Shown: piece by piece, positions 22,558 to 29,914 of the stretch
Position numbering within the stretch: position 1 is the first letter of the stretch
How the letters are laid out: every line of letters starts with the position of its first letter
Assembly: GCA_026395795.1 (NCBI GenBank)
Contig: JAPLYB010000035.1
Coordinates: 1 to 34,856, forward strand
DNA: 34,856 nt
DNA from: Candidatus Pacearchaeota archaeon
Lineage (GTDB): Archaea; Nanobdellota; Nanobdellia; Pacearchaeales; UBA284
Direction: 5' to 3'
Notes under the pieces: generated by a model
Databases searched by the model: none
What the model was told of the DNA's origin: nothing
Seen by the model: the letters and a program-made list of their open reading frames with translations, nothing else
Position numbers and translations under genes: made by a program

Positions 22558-23757
22558 ATGTCTCAAAACAAAACAGGGTCAAAAGTAAAGAAGACATTCT
22601 ACAGCATGGGTTTTGTTAACGGAATCAGAAGAGCTGTGATGGTTTCATTGGCGATTCTGTATTTTATTTCAGTTGGTTACAATGTTATTGAGGTTACATC
22701 TCTGTTTGCAATCTCAACAATTATAATGATTCTTTTTGAGATTCCAACTGGTGCATTTGCAGATCACTTTTCAAGAAAAAAATCAATTGTCATGTCTTTT
22801 ATCTTGTTAGGAATAGCTTTTTTCGGATTATTCATATTCAGGAATTTTTGGTTGCTCGGAATTTCATGGATTTTGGGGGATATTGCATGGACATTTCAAT
22901 CAGGAACAGCGAGTGCTTGGGTAGTTGATAAATTAAAATATGGAAAAAATAAGAAAAATTTAGCCACTTTGTTTGCAAGAGCTTTTTTCTTTGTTCAAAT
23001 CGGGCTAATTATTGGCGGACTTGTGGGTTTTATTCTGGTTTCAGTTCAATTCAGATTTGTTTGGTTAGCAGTCTCTTTAACGAATTTGATCATGGCCGTA
23101 ATACTATCAAAGTATATAGAAGAGGATAAAGTAAAATCAGCTAAGTTTGAGTTTGGTATAATCTCTGGATCATTCATAAAAGCAAAACAAGCAATTGTAT
23201 TCCTGTTTAATAAACAAAATAAACAAGCAAGAGGAGTAACCCTAGCCCTGTTCCTAGGCACCATTGCTACCGCTTCTTTCTTTGTTGAATATCCGTTGAT
23301 TTTGTCAAATCTTGGATTAAGTCCCAGTCTAGTTTCTGGCTTATTTGCTTTGGTGGGCATTCTGGTTTTATTCGCACCATTTTTAGGGGAAAAAACAGCA
23401 CATAAATTTGGTTTCAAAAATTTCCTAGGAATCTCTTCAATCATCCTTGGAATTGCGATAATTTTAATGGGGTTGTCTCAATCTCTTTTATTTGCAATGA
23501 TATTCTTAGTTGTAATCAGAATAAGTTTAGATGCAACAGATGCAATCCATGAATCGGCTTTCCAGCATTCAATTCCTTCAAATTGTAGAGCAACTCTCGG
23601 ATCTGCAACGAGTGTGGTCTGGGGAGTTGCAAATTCACTTGCCGTTTGGGCAATTGGATTGGTGATAACTTTTGTTGGTTTGGGTTACGCTGCTATAGTC
23701 AGTGGGATTTTTGCAGTATTAACAGCAATAACTTACTTTATGACCTTAAAAAAATGA
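22558..23757 (+). CDS. Major facilitator superfamily transporter
   Basis: A 399-aa integral membrane protein with about 12 helices. The MFS motif between helices 2 and 3 reads GAFADHFSRKKSIVMSF. The two six-helix halves are joined by a charged stretch near residues 188-225 (KYIEEDKVKSAKFEF, KAKQAIVFLFNKQNKQAR). Substrate cannot be read; the sequence resembles small-molecule or drug efflux members. It appears monocistronic. Confidence 0.88.
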   Translation: MSQNKTGSKVKKTFYSMGFVNGIRRAVMVSLAILYFISVGYNVIEVTSLFAISTIIMILFEIPTGAFADHFSRKKSIVMSFILLGIAFFGLFIFRNFWLLGISWILGDIAWTFQSGTASAWVVDKLKYGKNKKNLATLFARAFFFVQIGLIIGGLVGFILVSVQFRFVWLAVSLTNLIMAVILSKYIEEDKVKSAKFEFGIISGSFIKAKQAIVFLFNKQNKQARGVTLALFLGTIATASFFVEYPLILSNLGLSPSLVSGLFALVGILVLFAPFLGEKTAHKFGFKNFLGISSIILGIAIILMGLSQSLLFAMIFLVVIRISLDATDAIHESAFQHSIPSNCRATLGSATSVVWGVANSLAVWAIGLVITFVGLGYAAIVSGIFAVLTAITYFMTLKK

Positions 23758-23812
23758 TTATTGGTCAGTTTTTGTTCAAAAGCTTTAAAAACAATGTTTT
23801 CATAACAAAATC

Positions 23813-24343
23813 ATGAAATCATACTATAATCATTTACGTGAAGCATTCAAACAAAAGGCTCCAGCGGAATGGCAAGAGCTGTTGACAAGATGGCGAAACT
23901 CAAATGCAATAGTCAAGGTTCAAAGACCATTCCGACTGGATAGGGCTCATGCTCTTGGTTACAAAGCAAAGAATGGAATTATTGTTGCTAGAATTCGCGT
24001 GATACGAGGAGGAAGAAAGAGACCAACAAGATCTGCAGGAAGAAGAAGCAAGAGACAAACCATAAGAAAGACATTGATGATGAATTATCAAGCAGTTGCA
24101 GAACAGAGAGTTCAAAGAAAATTCGTAAACCTTGAAGTTCTTAATTCATATTATCTAGCAAAAGACGGAAGACATTTCTGGTTTGAAGTCATTCTAATTG
24201 ATCCTTGCGCACCAGAAATCATTTCAGATAAAAGACTTAATTGGGTTTGCACAAACAAAAATAGAAAGAGAGCATTAAGAGGATTAACAGCATCATTCAG
24301 AAGATCAAGAGGATTACTAAAGAAAGAAAAGAAAGGAAACTAA
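23813..24343 (+). CDS. rpl15e: Large ribosomal protein eL15
   Basis: Strong match to archaeal eL15: WQELLTRWRNSNAIVKVQRP, RLDRAHALGYKAKNGIIVAR, RVIRGGRKRPTRSAGRRSKR and LRGLTASFRRSRGLLKKEKK. The 176 aa are slightly short of the usual 190-200. A TTTAAA box lies 28 nt upstream, so the transcript is near leaderless. In many archaea it precedes the RNase P/exosome genes, which are not here. Confidence 0.95.
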   Translation: MKSYYNHLREAFKQKAPAEWQELLTRWRNSNAIVKVQRPFRLDRAHALGYKAKNGIIVARIRVIRGGRKRPTRSAGRRSKRQTIRKTLMMNYQAVAEQRVQRKFVNLEVLNSYYLAKDGRHFWFEVILIDPCAPEIISDKRLNWVCTNKNRKRALRGLTASFRRSRGLLKKEKKGN

Positions 24344-24344
24344 A

Positions 24345-24464
24345 ATGCATGAACTTCATTTTGGGGCTGTATCCAATAGTGAAAGAACAAAAGTTTTGAA
24401 TGGTTTAAATTCTAGATTAAGTATTAAAAAAATTCGGAATAACTCCGATTCAACCTCCTGTTAG
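24345..24464 (+). CDS. Small ORF after eL15 (uncertain)
   Basis: A 39-codon frame starts 1 bp after the eL15 stop (MHELHFGAVSNSERTKVLNG…). No motif. The end of the frame overlaps a hairpin CGGA-ATAAC-TCCG (24435-24447) followed by a C-rich stretch. It may be a coupled small gene, a decayed neighbour, or only the eL15 3' region. Confidence 0.3.
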   Translation: MHELHFGAVSNSERTKVLNGLNSRLSIKKIRNNSDSTSC

Positions 24465-24524
24465 ACCGCGATAATTCATTACAATAAAGCTTTTAACTTA
24501 AAAATTCCCCAGAAATCATAGAAG

Positions 24525-25082
24525 ATGTTATATCAATACAAAAGAGATCTTTCAAAAGTACTCGATGGAGATAGAATTTTTTATGGAGAAGGCAGAGGCG
24601 AGACAGGGGTTTGTTTGCATCTTCCTTTAGTGAATCATGTTGCAGGCGGGGCTCAAGGAGAGGATCACGCATTGATGGTTACTCTTGCAAATAATCTTAT
24701 TGAATACTTAATGTACAAAAGACAAAGAAAAGGTCCAGAAGAATGGGATTATGATGCAGATAAAGCAGGCGAGACATATGCTGTTTGCGGAGATAATCCA
24801 ACTACTTCAGGAATAGTTGTTTTTGACAGAAACTATGAGGGCGGATCAAAACTTCAGGTTATTTTAGATAAAACATTCGGTGCAAATGAAATTTCAATAA
24901 AATGGAAAAGCAACATGGTTGGTGATGAATTTCTCTTGAACGATTATCTAGAGTATCTAAAACAAGCTCTTGCAACTGGAGAACTTTCTAAGTCAGAGCT
25001 TTCTGAAACAGCTGCACCCGCTCAATCAGGACATTTTCAATCAATATCTTCATCTTCTTTGCAAAAAAAGTTGGGAAATTGA
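24525..25082 (+). CDS. Unknown YGEGR-family protein, paralogue 2
   Basis: 185 aa, not recognised, clearly related to the protein at 21781-22242. Shared blocks in order: YGEGRGETGVCLHLP, YLMYKRQ…WDYDADKAGE, VCGDNPTTSG, LDKT and ISIKWKSNMVGDEFLL. It adds a Ser/Ala/Gln-rich C-terminal tail (about 155-185), absent from paralogue 1. The conserved charged and aromatic residues, with no membrane segment, suggest a cytoplasmic binding or enzyme domain. Confidence 0.7.
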   Translation: MLYQYKRDLSKVLDGDRIFYGEGRGETGVCLHLPLVNHVAGGAQGEDHALMVTLANNLIEYLMYKRQRKGPEEWDYDADKAGETYAVCGDNPTTSGIVVFDRNYEGGSKLQVILDKTFGANEISIKWKSNMVGDEFLLNDYLEYLKQALATGELSKSELSETAAPAQSGHFQSISSSSLQKKLGN

Positions 25083-25142
25083 AGAGCAACTGATGAAGTT
25101 CATTGCAGTAAACTTTATATACTTCTGGCCATATTAAGAGTG

Positions 25143-25322
25143 ATGGTACAATTACAATGTCAAAAGTGTAATTACAAATTTGAGACTGCAAGAAAACCGA
25201 GTGAAATTCGAGCCTGTCCTTATTGTGGAACAGTTGGAAGTGTAAGAGAAATTCCTAATGCTTCAGATCTATTAAGAAATGCGGACGTAGATGAAGCCAG
25301 ATCATTCAGAAAAACAGCATAG
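25143..25322 (+). CDS. Small zinc-ribbon protein
   Basis: 59 aa from the ATG at 25143; TTTATATA (about 25113-25120) lies 26 nt upstream and supports this leaderless start over the in-frame GTG. Zinc ribbon: LQCQKCNYKFETARKPSEIR, then RACPYCGTVGSV (CxxC…CPxCG). Similar small ribbons occur in archaeal transcription or regulatory proteins. A charged tail (DLLRNADVDEARSFRK) follows. Confidence 0.75.
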   Translation: MVQLQCQKCNYKFETARKPSEIRACPYCGTVGSVREIPNASDLLRNADVDEARSFRKTA

Positions 25323-25399
25323 TTTCTTTTTGTATGAACTTAATCTTTCAAAATCTTTCTAATAGGTAAATATTCTCACGAGATGTTCATGGATTCGAC

Positions 25400-25840
25400 T
25401 TACTGCTTCTTATCCTTTACTAGATTTTTTAGTTCACTTAACTCTATTGGTGCGTAATCAGTTTTTTCAACACTTACATTTATTCCATTAAAACTTTCTT
25501 TATCATGAATATGCCCGTGAATATTAATAAATCCAACTGAAATTTCTTCTTTTGATAGTGGGCGATGGCTAAATATGAATTTATCAATTCTTAAGCTACC
25601 ATTCATGATTAGAAAGTCTGCTCTTCTGGTTGTTTTACGCTAGAAAAACGGGAATTCGCTCGGAAATCAAGGAAGATTTCCGGCGTGCAGAAAATTTTTT
25701 GAATTTTCTAGCATTTCTGCGTACCAAAAATCTTCTGATTTCCTAGAAAATTATAAATTTTCTGGACACTAAAAATTCTCTTAATTTTTAAGTGTTTTAG
25801 CATGATTAAAATGATTGTCTGAAGTTATAAAAATTTTCAT
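25400..25840 (-). pseudogene. Calcineurin-like phosphoesterase, split by palindromic element D
   Basis: The gene begins at 25840 with MKIFITSDNHFNHAKTLK, the SDxHFxH start of YfcE-like metallophosphoesterases, then stops at 25781. After 25639 a second piece reads …ADFLIMNGSLRIDKFIFSHRPL, then INIHGHIHD and SVEKTDY, the C-terminal metal-binding part. The middle third (GD and GNHD motifs, about 75 residues) is absent. In its place lies element D (25639-25803), full of stops. Both halves are in the same frame relative to each other. The product would be inactive. The longest open remnant is the 68-aa frame at 25400-25606. Confidence 0.8.
25639..25803. repeat. Multi-hairpin palindromic element D (inside phosphoesterase gene)
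   Basis: It begins GCTAGAAAA (25639-25647), paired exactly with TTTTCTAGC (25704-25712), enclosing GGAAATC-AAGGAA-GATTTCC (25662-25681). Then come AAATC-TTCT-GATTT, AAAATTATAAATTTT and ACACTAAAAATT…AATTTTTAAGTGT, ending TTTTAGCATG. The GCTA/TAGC ends match other members. Its position between two coding halves of one gene suggests it arrived by insertion. Confidence 0.75.
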
Positions 25841-25861
25841 TTTTTATAAGATAATTTATAT

Positions 25862-27127
25862 TTATTTTTCTAAAATCCATTTCCAAACAGGTTTAACTTT
25901 GATTATTTTGTCTTTTATTTTAATTTCATCTTCTTGATCATCTGTTAAAATTAATCCCTCTTTTAGTTTAAATTTTTCTAAAGCTTTAACTAAGCCATTT
26001 ATCTCTCTGTCTCTATTCTCCTTATTTAAATCATAACAAACTTGAATTGCTTCTGAAATTTTGGTCTTTTCTTTTACTAAAAAATCACATTCTTTTTTTT
26101 CACAGAAATAATAGATATCATTATTTCTTCTTTTTAGTTCAATAGCAACTAAATTCTCTAAAAGTTTTCCCCTATCTTCTGAAAACTTGAAGCCAATTGT
26201 GGTAATAAACCCGTTGTCTATACAATAAACTTTTCGAGGGTTTTGTATTTGTTTCTTGACAGCGTAATCAAATTTATTCAAGAAAAAAACTAAAAAAGAA
26301 TTTTCAAATGAATTTAAAATATTCTTAATTGTTGATAGATTTTTTATTCCTGTAAGTTCTGAGATATTCCTGCTACTCGTTAAACTAGCTGGATTAGAAA
26401 GCAGAAATAATCCAAGTTCTTTTATTTCTCTTTCTTGTTTGCTGAATTTTTTAATTATATCTCTATACAAAATCTGGTTATAAAGCTCAGAGATAATGAG
26501 TTTATTTCCTGTAACAACTCTTTTTGGGAAACCACCAATCTCTAAAAATTCTTTGAATTCTCTCCTTATTATTGATTGCGTTTTTAGGTCTAATTTCCAA
26601 TCTTTAATATTTACTTTTTTGAAACTTAAAAATTCAATGAAACTAAAGGGGGTGAGCCATAAACTTACAGATCTTCCAGTAAGTGTGCTTGAAATCTCTT
26701 TGCTTGACAACTTAGAATTTGAACCAGTTATGAAGAGAGGATATATATTTTTTATTCTATCTATCCATTTTTCCCATTTGTCAATTTCTTGAATCTCATC
26801 TAAAAACAAGAAGCAACTTTTTTTGTAATTATTTTCTTCAAGAAAATCAATTATCTTCTGAAAATCATCTATTGTAAAATTTGTTAGACTATCGTCATTG
26901 AAATTTATATAAAAAAAGTTTTTTTCATCTAATTTAAGCTCTTCTTTTATTAATCTTAAAAGGATAGATTTCCCACACCTTCTAACACCAGTTATGATTA
27001 TCGGCATTTTTAGGGCAAGTGTTTCAATTGCTTCTTTTGTGAGTGTTCTTTTTACCAATTCTATTTTTTCTTCTTCTAACTGCTTTTGCTGTCTAAAAAA
27101 AATTGTGTAAAGTTCTTCTCTTTTCAT
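25862..27127 (-). CDS. AAA ATPase of the AAA_14/DUF4143 type
   Basis: 421 aa. Walker A IITGVRRCGKSILLRLIK (Gly47-Ser54), Walker B SCFLFLDEIQEIDKW (about 104-118), sensor FITGSNSKLSSKE, and the TGRSVSLWLTPFSFIEFLSF block lead to a C-terminal DUF4143 domain (VYCIDNGFITTIGFKFSEDR, ENLVAIELKRR, CDFLVKEKTKISEAIQVCYD, a nuclease-like fold). Common, often mobile family of unknown role in archaea. A leaderless TATA (TTTAAA, 27151) and two operator-like repeats lie upstream. Element E lies beyond them. Confidence 0.9.
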   Translation of the reverse strand: MKREELYTIFFRQQKQLEEEKIELVKRTLTKEAIETLALKMPIIITGVRRCGKSILLRLIKEELKLDEKNFFYINFNDDSLTNFTIDDFQKIIDFLEENNYKKSCFLFLDEIQEIDKWEKWIDRIKNIYPLFITGSNSKLSSKEISSTLTGRSVSLWLTPFSFIEFLSFKKVNIKDWKLDLKTQSIIRREFKEFLEIGGFPKRVVTGNKLIISELYNQILYRDIIKKFSKQEREIKELGLFLLSNPASLTSSRNISELTGIKNLSTIKNILNSFENSFLVFFLNKFDYAVKKQIQNPRKVYCIDNGFITTIGFKFSEDRGKLLENLVAIELKRRNNDIYYFCEKKECDFLVKEKTKISEAIQVCYDLNKENRDREINGLVKALEKFKLKEGLILTDDQEDEIKIKDKIIKVKPVWKWILEK

Positions 27128-27150
27128 AGTTCTTTTAATAAATTGAAGTT

Positions 27151-27156
27151 TTTAAA
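27151..27156 (-). promoter_or_regulatory. TATA box of the AAA/DUF4143 gene
   Basis: TTTAAA on the minus strand, centred 26 nt upstream of the ATG at 27127, predicting a leaderless transcript. The operator copies begin 11 bp further upstream. Confidence 0.6.
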
Positions 27157-27166
27157 TCTTTCTAAA

Positions 27167-27187
27167 GTGATACACTTTTTGTATCAC
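27167..27187. promoter_or_regulatory. Operator-like inverted repeat, copy 1
   Basis: GTGATAC-N7-GTATCAC, a perfect 7-bp inverted repeat with spacer ACTTTTT, next to the BRE/TATA of the ATPase gene. An identical copy lies at 27200-27220, 33 bp further (three helical turns). This is the expected shape of a dimeric repressor or activator site, such as the ATPase system's own regulator (inference). Confidence 0.6.
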
Positions 27188-27199
27188 TTTTTGTATTAA

Positions 27200-27220
27200 G
27201 TGATACACTTTTTGTATCAC
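27200..27220. promoter_or_regulatory. Operator-like inverted repeat, copy 2
   Basis: Identical to the copy at 27167-27187, including the spacer. A half-site-like GTATTAA lies between the two. Confidence 0.6.
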
Positions 27221-27227
27221 TTCTTTC

Positions 27228-27424
27228 TGCTAGAAAAACACAGTTTTTCTGCATGCCGAAAATGCTTTTCATTTTCGAGCATATTGTCAATAGACAATAG
27301 TTTCTATTGTGAATAGAAAGATGCTTTCACCGATGCTTGAAAACGGCGATTTTCGGCACCCCTCGTTCCGCTCAAAAACCTGGTTTTTTGGCGTGCCAAA
27401 AATCTTCTGATTTTTTAGCATGAT
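27228..27424. repeat. Multi-hairpin palindromic element E (largest, seven hairpins)
   Basis: It begins TGCTAG, ends TTTAGCATGA. In order: AGAAAAAC-ACA-GTTTTTCT (27232-27250); linker GCATGC; CGAAAATG-CTTTT-CATTTTCG (27257-27277); ATTGTC-AATA-GACAAT (27283-27298); TTTCTATT-GTG-AATAGAAA (27301-27319); a GAAAAC…GATTTTC pair; AAAAAC-CTG-GTTTTT; linker GGCGTGCC; AAAAATC-TTCT-GATTTTT. It lies between the ATPase operators and the PfpI gene. Several arms differ in sequence but remain complementary. Confidence 0.75.
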
Positions 27425-27556
27425 GAACTTCAAGGTATTCGAACTCTAATCATAAAAGATTGACACGAGCTACTTCAAACTTTTTTCTTTAGTTAATCTT
27501 CTCTAAAATCATTTTAATTTTGTATTCTTTAAAAATAATCTGTTGGAAGGGGGGTT

Positions 27557-28060
27557 TTATTTCAGTTTCTTCAGTAGTTCTATCATGAAGGCAGGGAGGT
27601 CGTCTGGAGTTCTTGAAGTTATTAAATTACCATCGACAACAACTGCTTTATCAATATACTTTGCGCCTGCGTTGATAATATCATCTTTTATTGCAATAAA
27701 GCAAGTTGCTGTTCTGCCTTTTAGAATATTTGCGCTGGCAAGAACCCATCCACCATGGCAAATTGCAGCAATTGGTTTTTTCTGTTTGTTCATTTCTGCA
27801 ACTAGCTGTAATACTTTATTATTTCTCCTCAAATAATCAGGTGCCCAGCCTCCGGGAATTACAATTGCATCAAATTCTTTTGCAGAAACATTATCAATTG
27901 ATATATCTGCCTGAATGGGATAACCATGTTTGCCTGTATATTGTACCTTTTCAATGCCAACAAGAGTTACTTTATGGTCGGCTTCTAGCAATCTGTATTT
28001 TGGATATAGTAATTCCAAGTCCTGAAAATATTTTTCACATAATACTGCAACTTTTGCCAT
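27557..28060 (-). CDS. DJ-1/PfpI family protein
   Basis: 167 aa. Nucleophile elbow AAICHGGWVLASANIL with Cys101-His102, the FDAIVIPGGWAPDYLR block and the SRTPDDLPAFM end are standard for the PfpI-type glutamine amidotransferase-like fold. An early acidic residue (Glu16/Asp14 region) can assist the Cys. Roles in the family vary (deglycase, chaperone or peptidase). A GGGGGAT site and a TTTAAATT box precede the ATG. Confidence 0.9.
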   Translation of the reverse strand: MAKVAVLCEKYFQDLELLYPKYRLLEADHKVTLVGIEKVQYTGKHGYPIQADISIDNVSAKEFDAIVIPGGWAPDYLRRNNKVLQLVAEMNKQKKPIAAICHGGWVLASANILKGRTATCFIAIKDDIINAGAKYIDKAVVVDGNLITSRTPDDLPAFMIELLKKLK

Positions 28061-28272
28061 ATCCCCCTAATATTTTTGAGAATTTAAACTTTTCTACAAA
28101 ATTTTCTCTGACTTTCTGGGTGAGAGCAAAGATAGAGGGGTCAAAAGTCGCTGGTGTTGGATTTTTAACTATTCGTATCCCGCGCCTGCGGGCGTGGGGT
28201 GTGCTAAGCAAGATAATGGGCTACCCAACCACACAAACAAAAAAAGAAAAAAATGTTCTGGATCCTTGAGCT
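28061..28272. other. Intergenic GC-rich patch with hairpin
   Basis: No coding gene supported. Position about 28180-28200 holds CCCGC-GCCT-GCGGG, a strong hairpin, inside an outer GTTGG/CCAAC closure spanning about 80 bp. The minus strand is faintly tRNA-like, but I find no cloverleaf. It may be a transcript end for the membrane-protein genes upstream. Confidence 0.4.
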
Positions 28273-29028
28273 CTATTCTGCTTCAACACATTCCTTATCG
28301 ACGCATCTTGGTTCAGGGGATTGTCTGCATAAATCAATCACATCTCCGCATTCTGCAGAATAATAATTCATTCTATCATAGAATCTGCTTGAATTCTCTT
28401 CTTTGTTAATATAGTGATAACAGCCAAATTCAATGTACGGACCAGCAAGGGGCAGGGTTTCGCAATCAGAATCAAGATTACAGTAATTTGCATTTTGCAG
28501 GTCTGTATCAATTTGATCATAAAGATTAGAACAATTAGCACCTGACAACACCTCTTTTGGTATGTAAGAAGTATACACCGTCTCTGTCCTAAACGGAAGG
28601 TATTCTGCAACAGCATAAATATAATTTGGGTCATTCTTAGAGATTTCTACTGCTTGTATCAATCCTAGCTGAGGTTCTACTGTTAATGTCAGATTAATTT
28701 TACCTTCTTTAATTTCTTGCAGGGTTTTTGCTAAAAGTGCAAGCTCGACTTCTTTAGATTCATTGATTATCTCTTCATATAACTCTCCATCAACCACATA
28801 AACATTTGCTAAGTGTACTTCTTTCAGATTATCAGCGTCAGAAGAATTTTCATCTGCGTAAACTTTGATTGTGTTCGGTTTCTCATAGGTGATTATTTTG
28901 TCTGAATCACTAAACAAACACAATAAGATCGTCCCTAAAACTAGGAGGACGATGATAATCATAAAGATTATCCAGAACCTTTTTTCACCTTTACTCTTCT
29001 TCTTGTTTTTATTCTTTTGTCTTTTCAT
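28273..29028 (-). CDS. Membrane-anchored Cys-rich exported protein
   Basis: The ATG at 29028 is chosen because it lies 2 bp after the stop of the upstream gene and starts a basic stretch (MKRQKNKNKKKSKGEKR) before a transmembrane helix. The large open frame before it lies in another gene. The outside part has a C-terminal domain with many cysteines: NYCNLDSDCETLP, FGCYHY, SAECGDVIDLCRQSPEPRC and DKECVE, a disulfide-rich module. Function unknown. Last gene of the membrane trio, probably co-transcribed. Confidence 0.8.
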   Translation of the reverse strand: MKRQKNKNKKKSKGEKRFWIIFMIIIVLLVLGTILLCLFSDSDKIITYEKPNTIKVYADENSSDADNLKEVHLANVYVVDGELYEEIINESKEVELALLAKTLQEIKEGKINLTLTVEPQLGLIQAVEISKNDPNYIYAVAEYLPFRTETVYTSYIPKEVLSGANCSNLYDQIDTDLQNANYCNLDSDCETLPLAGPYIEFGCYHYINKEENSSRFYDRMNYYSAECGDVIDLCRQSPEPRCVDKECVEAE

Positions 29029-29030
29029 GT

Positions 29031-29882
29031 TTACATTAAGACTAACAAGCCAGCTAATACCATTCCACCGATAATAAAACTCGCAATATTCATCACTATA
29101 CTTAGGATAAACGATCTTCTCAAATTTATTATCTTCTTGTTCAACCAGTAAACACAATATGCTTCAGAAACAACTGCAAACGCTTCTGCAATAATGATTG
29201 CAGATAATGCGCCTAGCAGCTGGGGCATCATTGCGAATGCTGCAAGCAATAAAAAGAAGATTAGCCACACAAGAGGAACAGATACAGTATCTGCTATCAC
29301 AACAGTCCAAATGGGTTTTTTCCATTTTTTAGTTTTTATCTTCCATTTCTTGAGAAAAATAATCAAGACAACAAGCTCTATGATTATTGTTAAAGCCAGT
29401 GCAATAAAAAAAGAAATCCATAGAGAAGAGCCCTGGTCTGAACCTGGGGGAACCTTGGGAGAAGGGTTGACTATGACTTTGTTGCTGACGTTTATATCAA
29501 CATCATAAAATAATATTGGTTCTGTCCATAAAAAATTAATCATATCAGAAGTAAAATTTTCTCCATTAAGACTGATCGACAGTTCCATTTGTTTCGGGAC
29601 CCTCTCAATTCTGTAATAGTAGAATTCGCAAATTCCATTTATGCAGAGAGCACCGTTATCATACTCACATCCCGTTTCTCTGCATGCAAGAATTCTTGCA
29701 CTAAAATTTTCTGTAATTGTTTGATTGTTATAGGTTACATGAAAATACAGGGTTGCACCAAGATGCGGACTGGTGTCTGCTGAAACCAGCATCGGCGAAG
29801 CTGTCAATAAGACTATAAAAATTCCCAGGAGCATAAGAAAAATTTTATTTTTTGACTTTTGCATTTTCTTCACCGTTTTCAT
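29031..29882 (-). CDS. Exported protein with multi-helix membrane domain, hypothetical
   Basis: Start at the ATG at 29882; the in-frame TTG at 29888 is less likely. Signal-like helix (about 12-35), an exported beta domain with cysteines (ILACRETGCEYDNGALCING, CEFYYY), then a C-terminal membrane part with about four helices (155-285). No family named. It lies 33 bp after the transglutaminase-like gene and 2 bp before the Cys-rich gene, so the three probably form one surface-linked unit. Confidence 0.75.
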   Translation of the reverse strand: MKTVKKMQKSKNKIFLMLLGIFIVLLTASPMLVSADTSPHLGATLYFHVTYNNQTITENFSARILACRETGCEYDNGALCINGICEFYYYRIERVPKQMELSISLNGENFTSDMINFLWTEPILFYDVDINVSNKVIVNPSPKVPPGSDQGSSLWISFFIALALTIIIELVVLIIFLKKWKIKTKKWKKPIWTVVIADTVSVPLVWLIFFLLLAAFAMMPQLLGALSAIIIAEAFAVVSEAYCVYWLNKKIINLRRSFILSIVMNIASFIIGGMVLAGLLVLM

Positions 29883-29914
29883 AATCAACTTAATAACCCG
29901 ATTATCATTTCATA

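Noticed and set aside
24345-24464. RNase P subunit (Rpp30) remnant after eL15
   Set aside because: Position fits archaeal gene order, but the 39 residues show no recognisable Rpp30 motif.
2366-27424. CRISPR array interpretation of the repeat clusters
   Set aside because: Units are hairpins of varying sequence with short linkers, not identical repeats with uniform spacers, and no cas gene is present.
28090-28260. Possible tRNA or SRP-like RNA in the GC-rich patch
   Set aside because: The minus strand shows GGGTAGCCC- and CCAACACC-like pieces, but no anticodon stem, no proper T arm and no G18-G19. I could not fold a cloverleaf.
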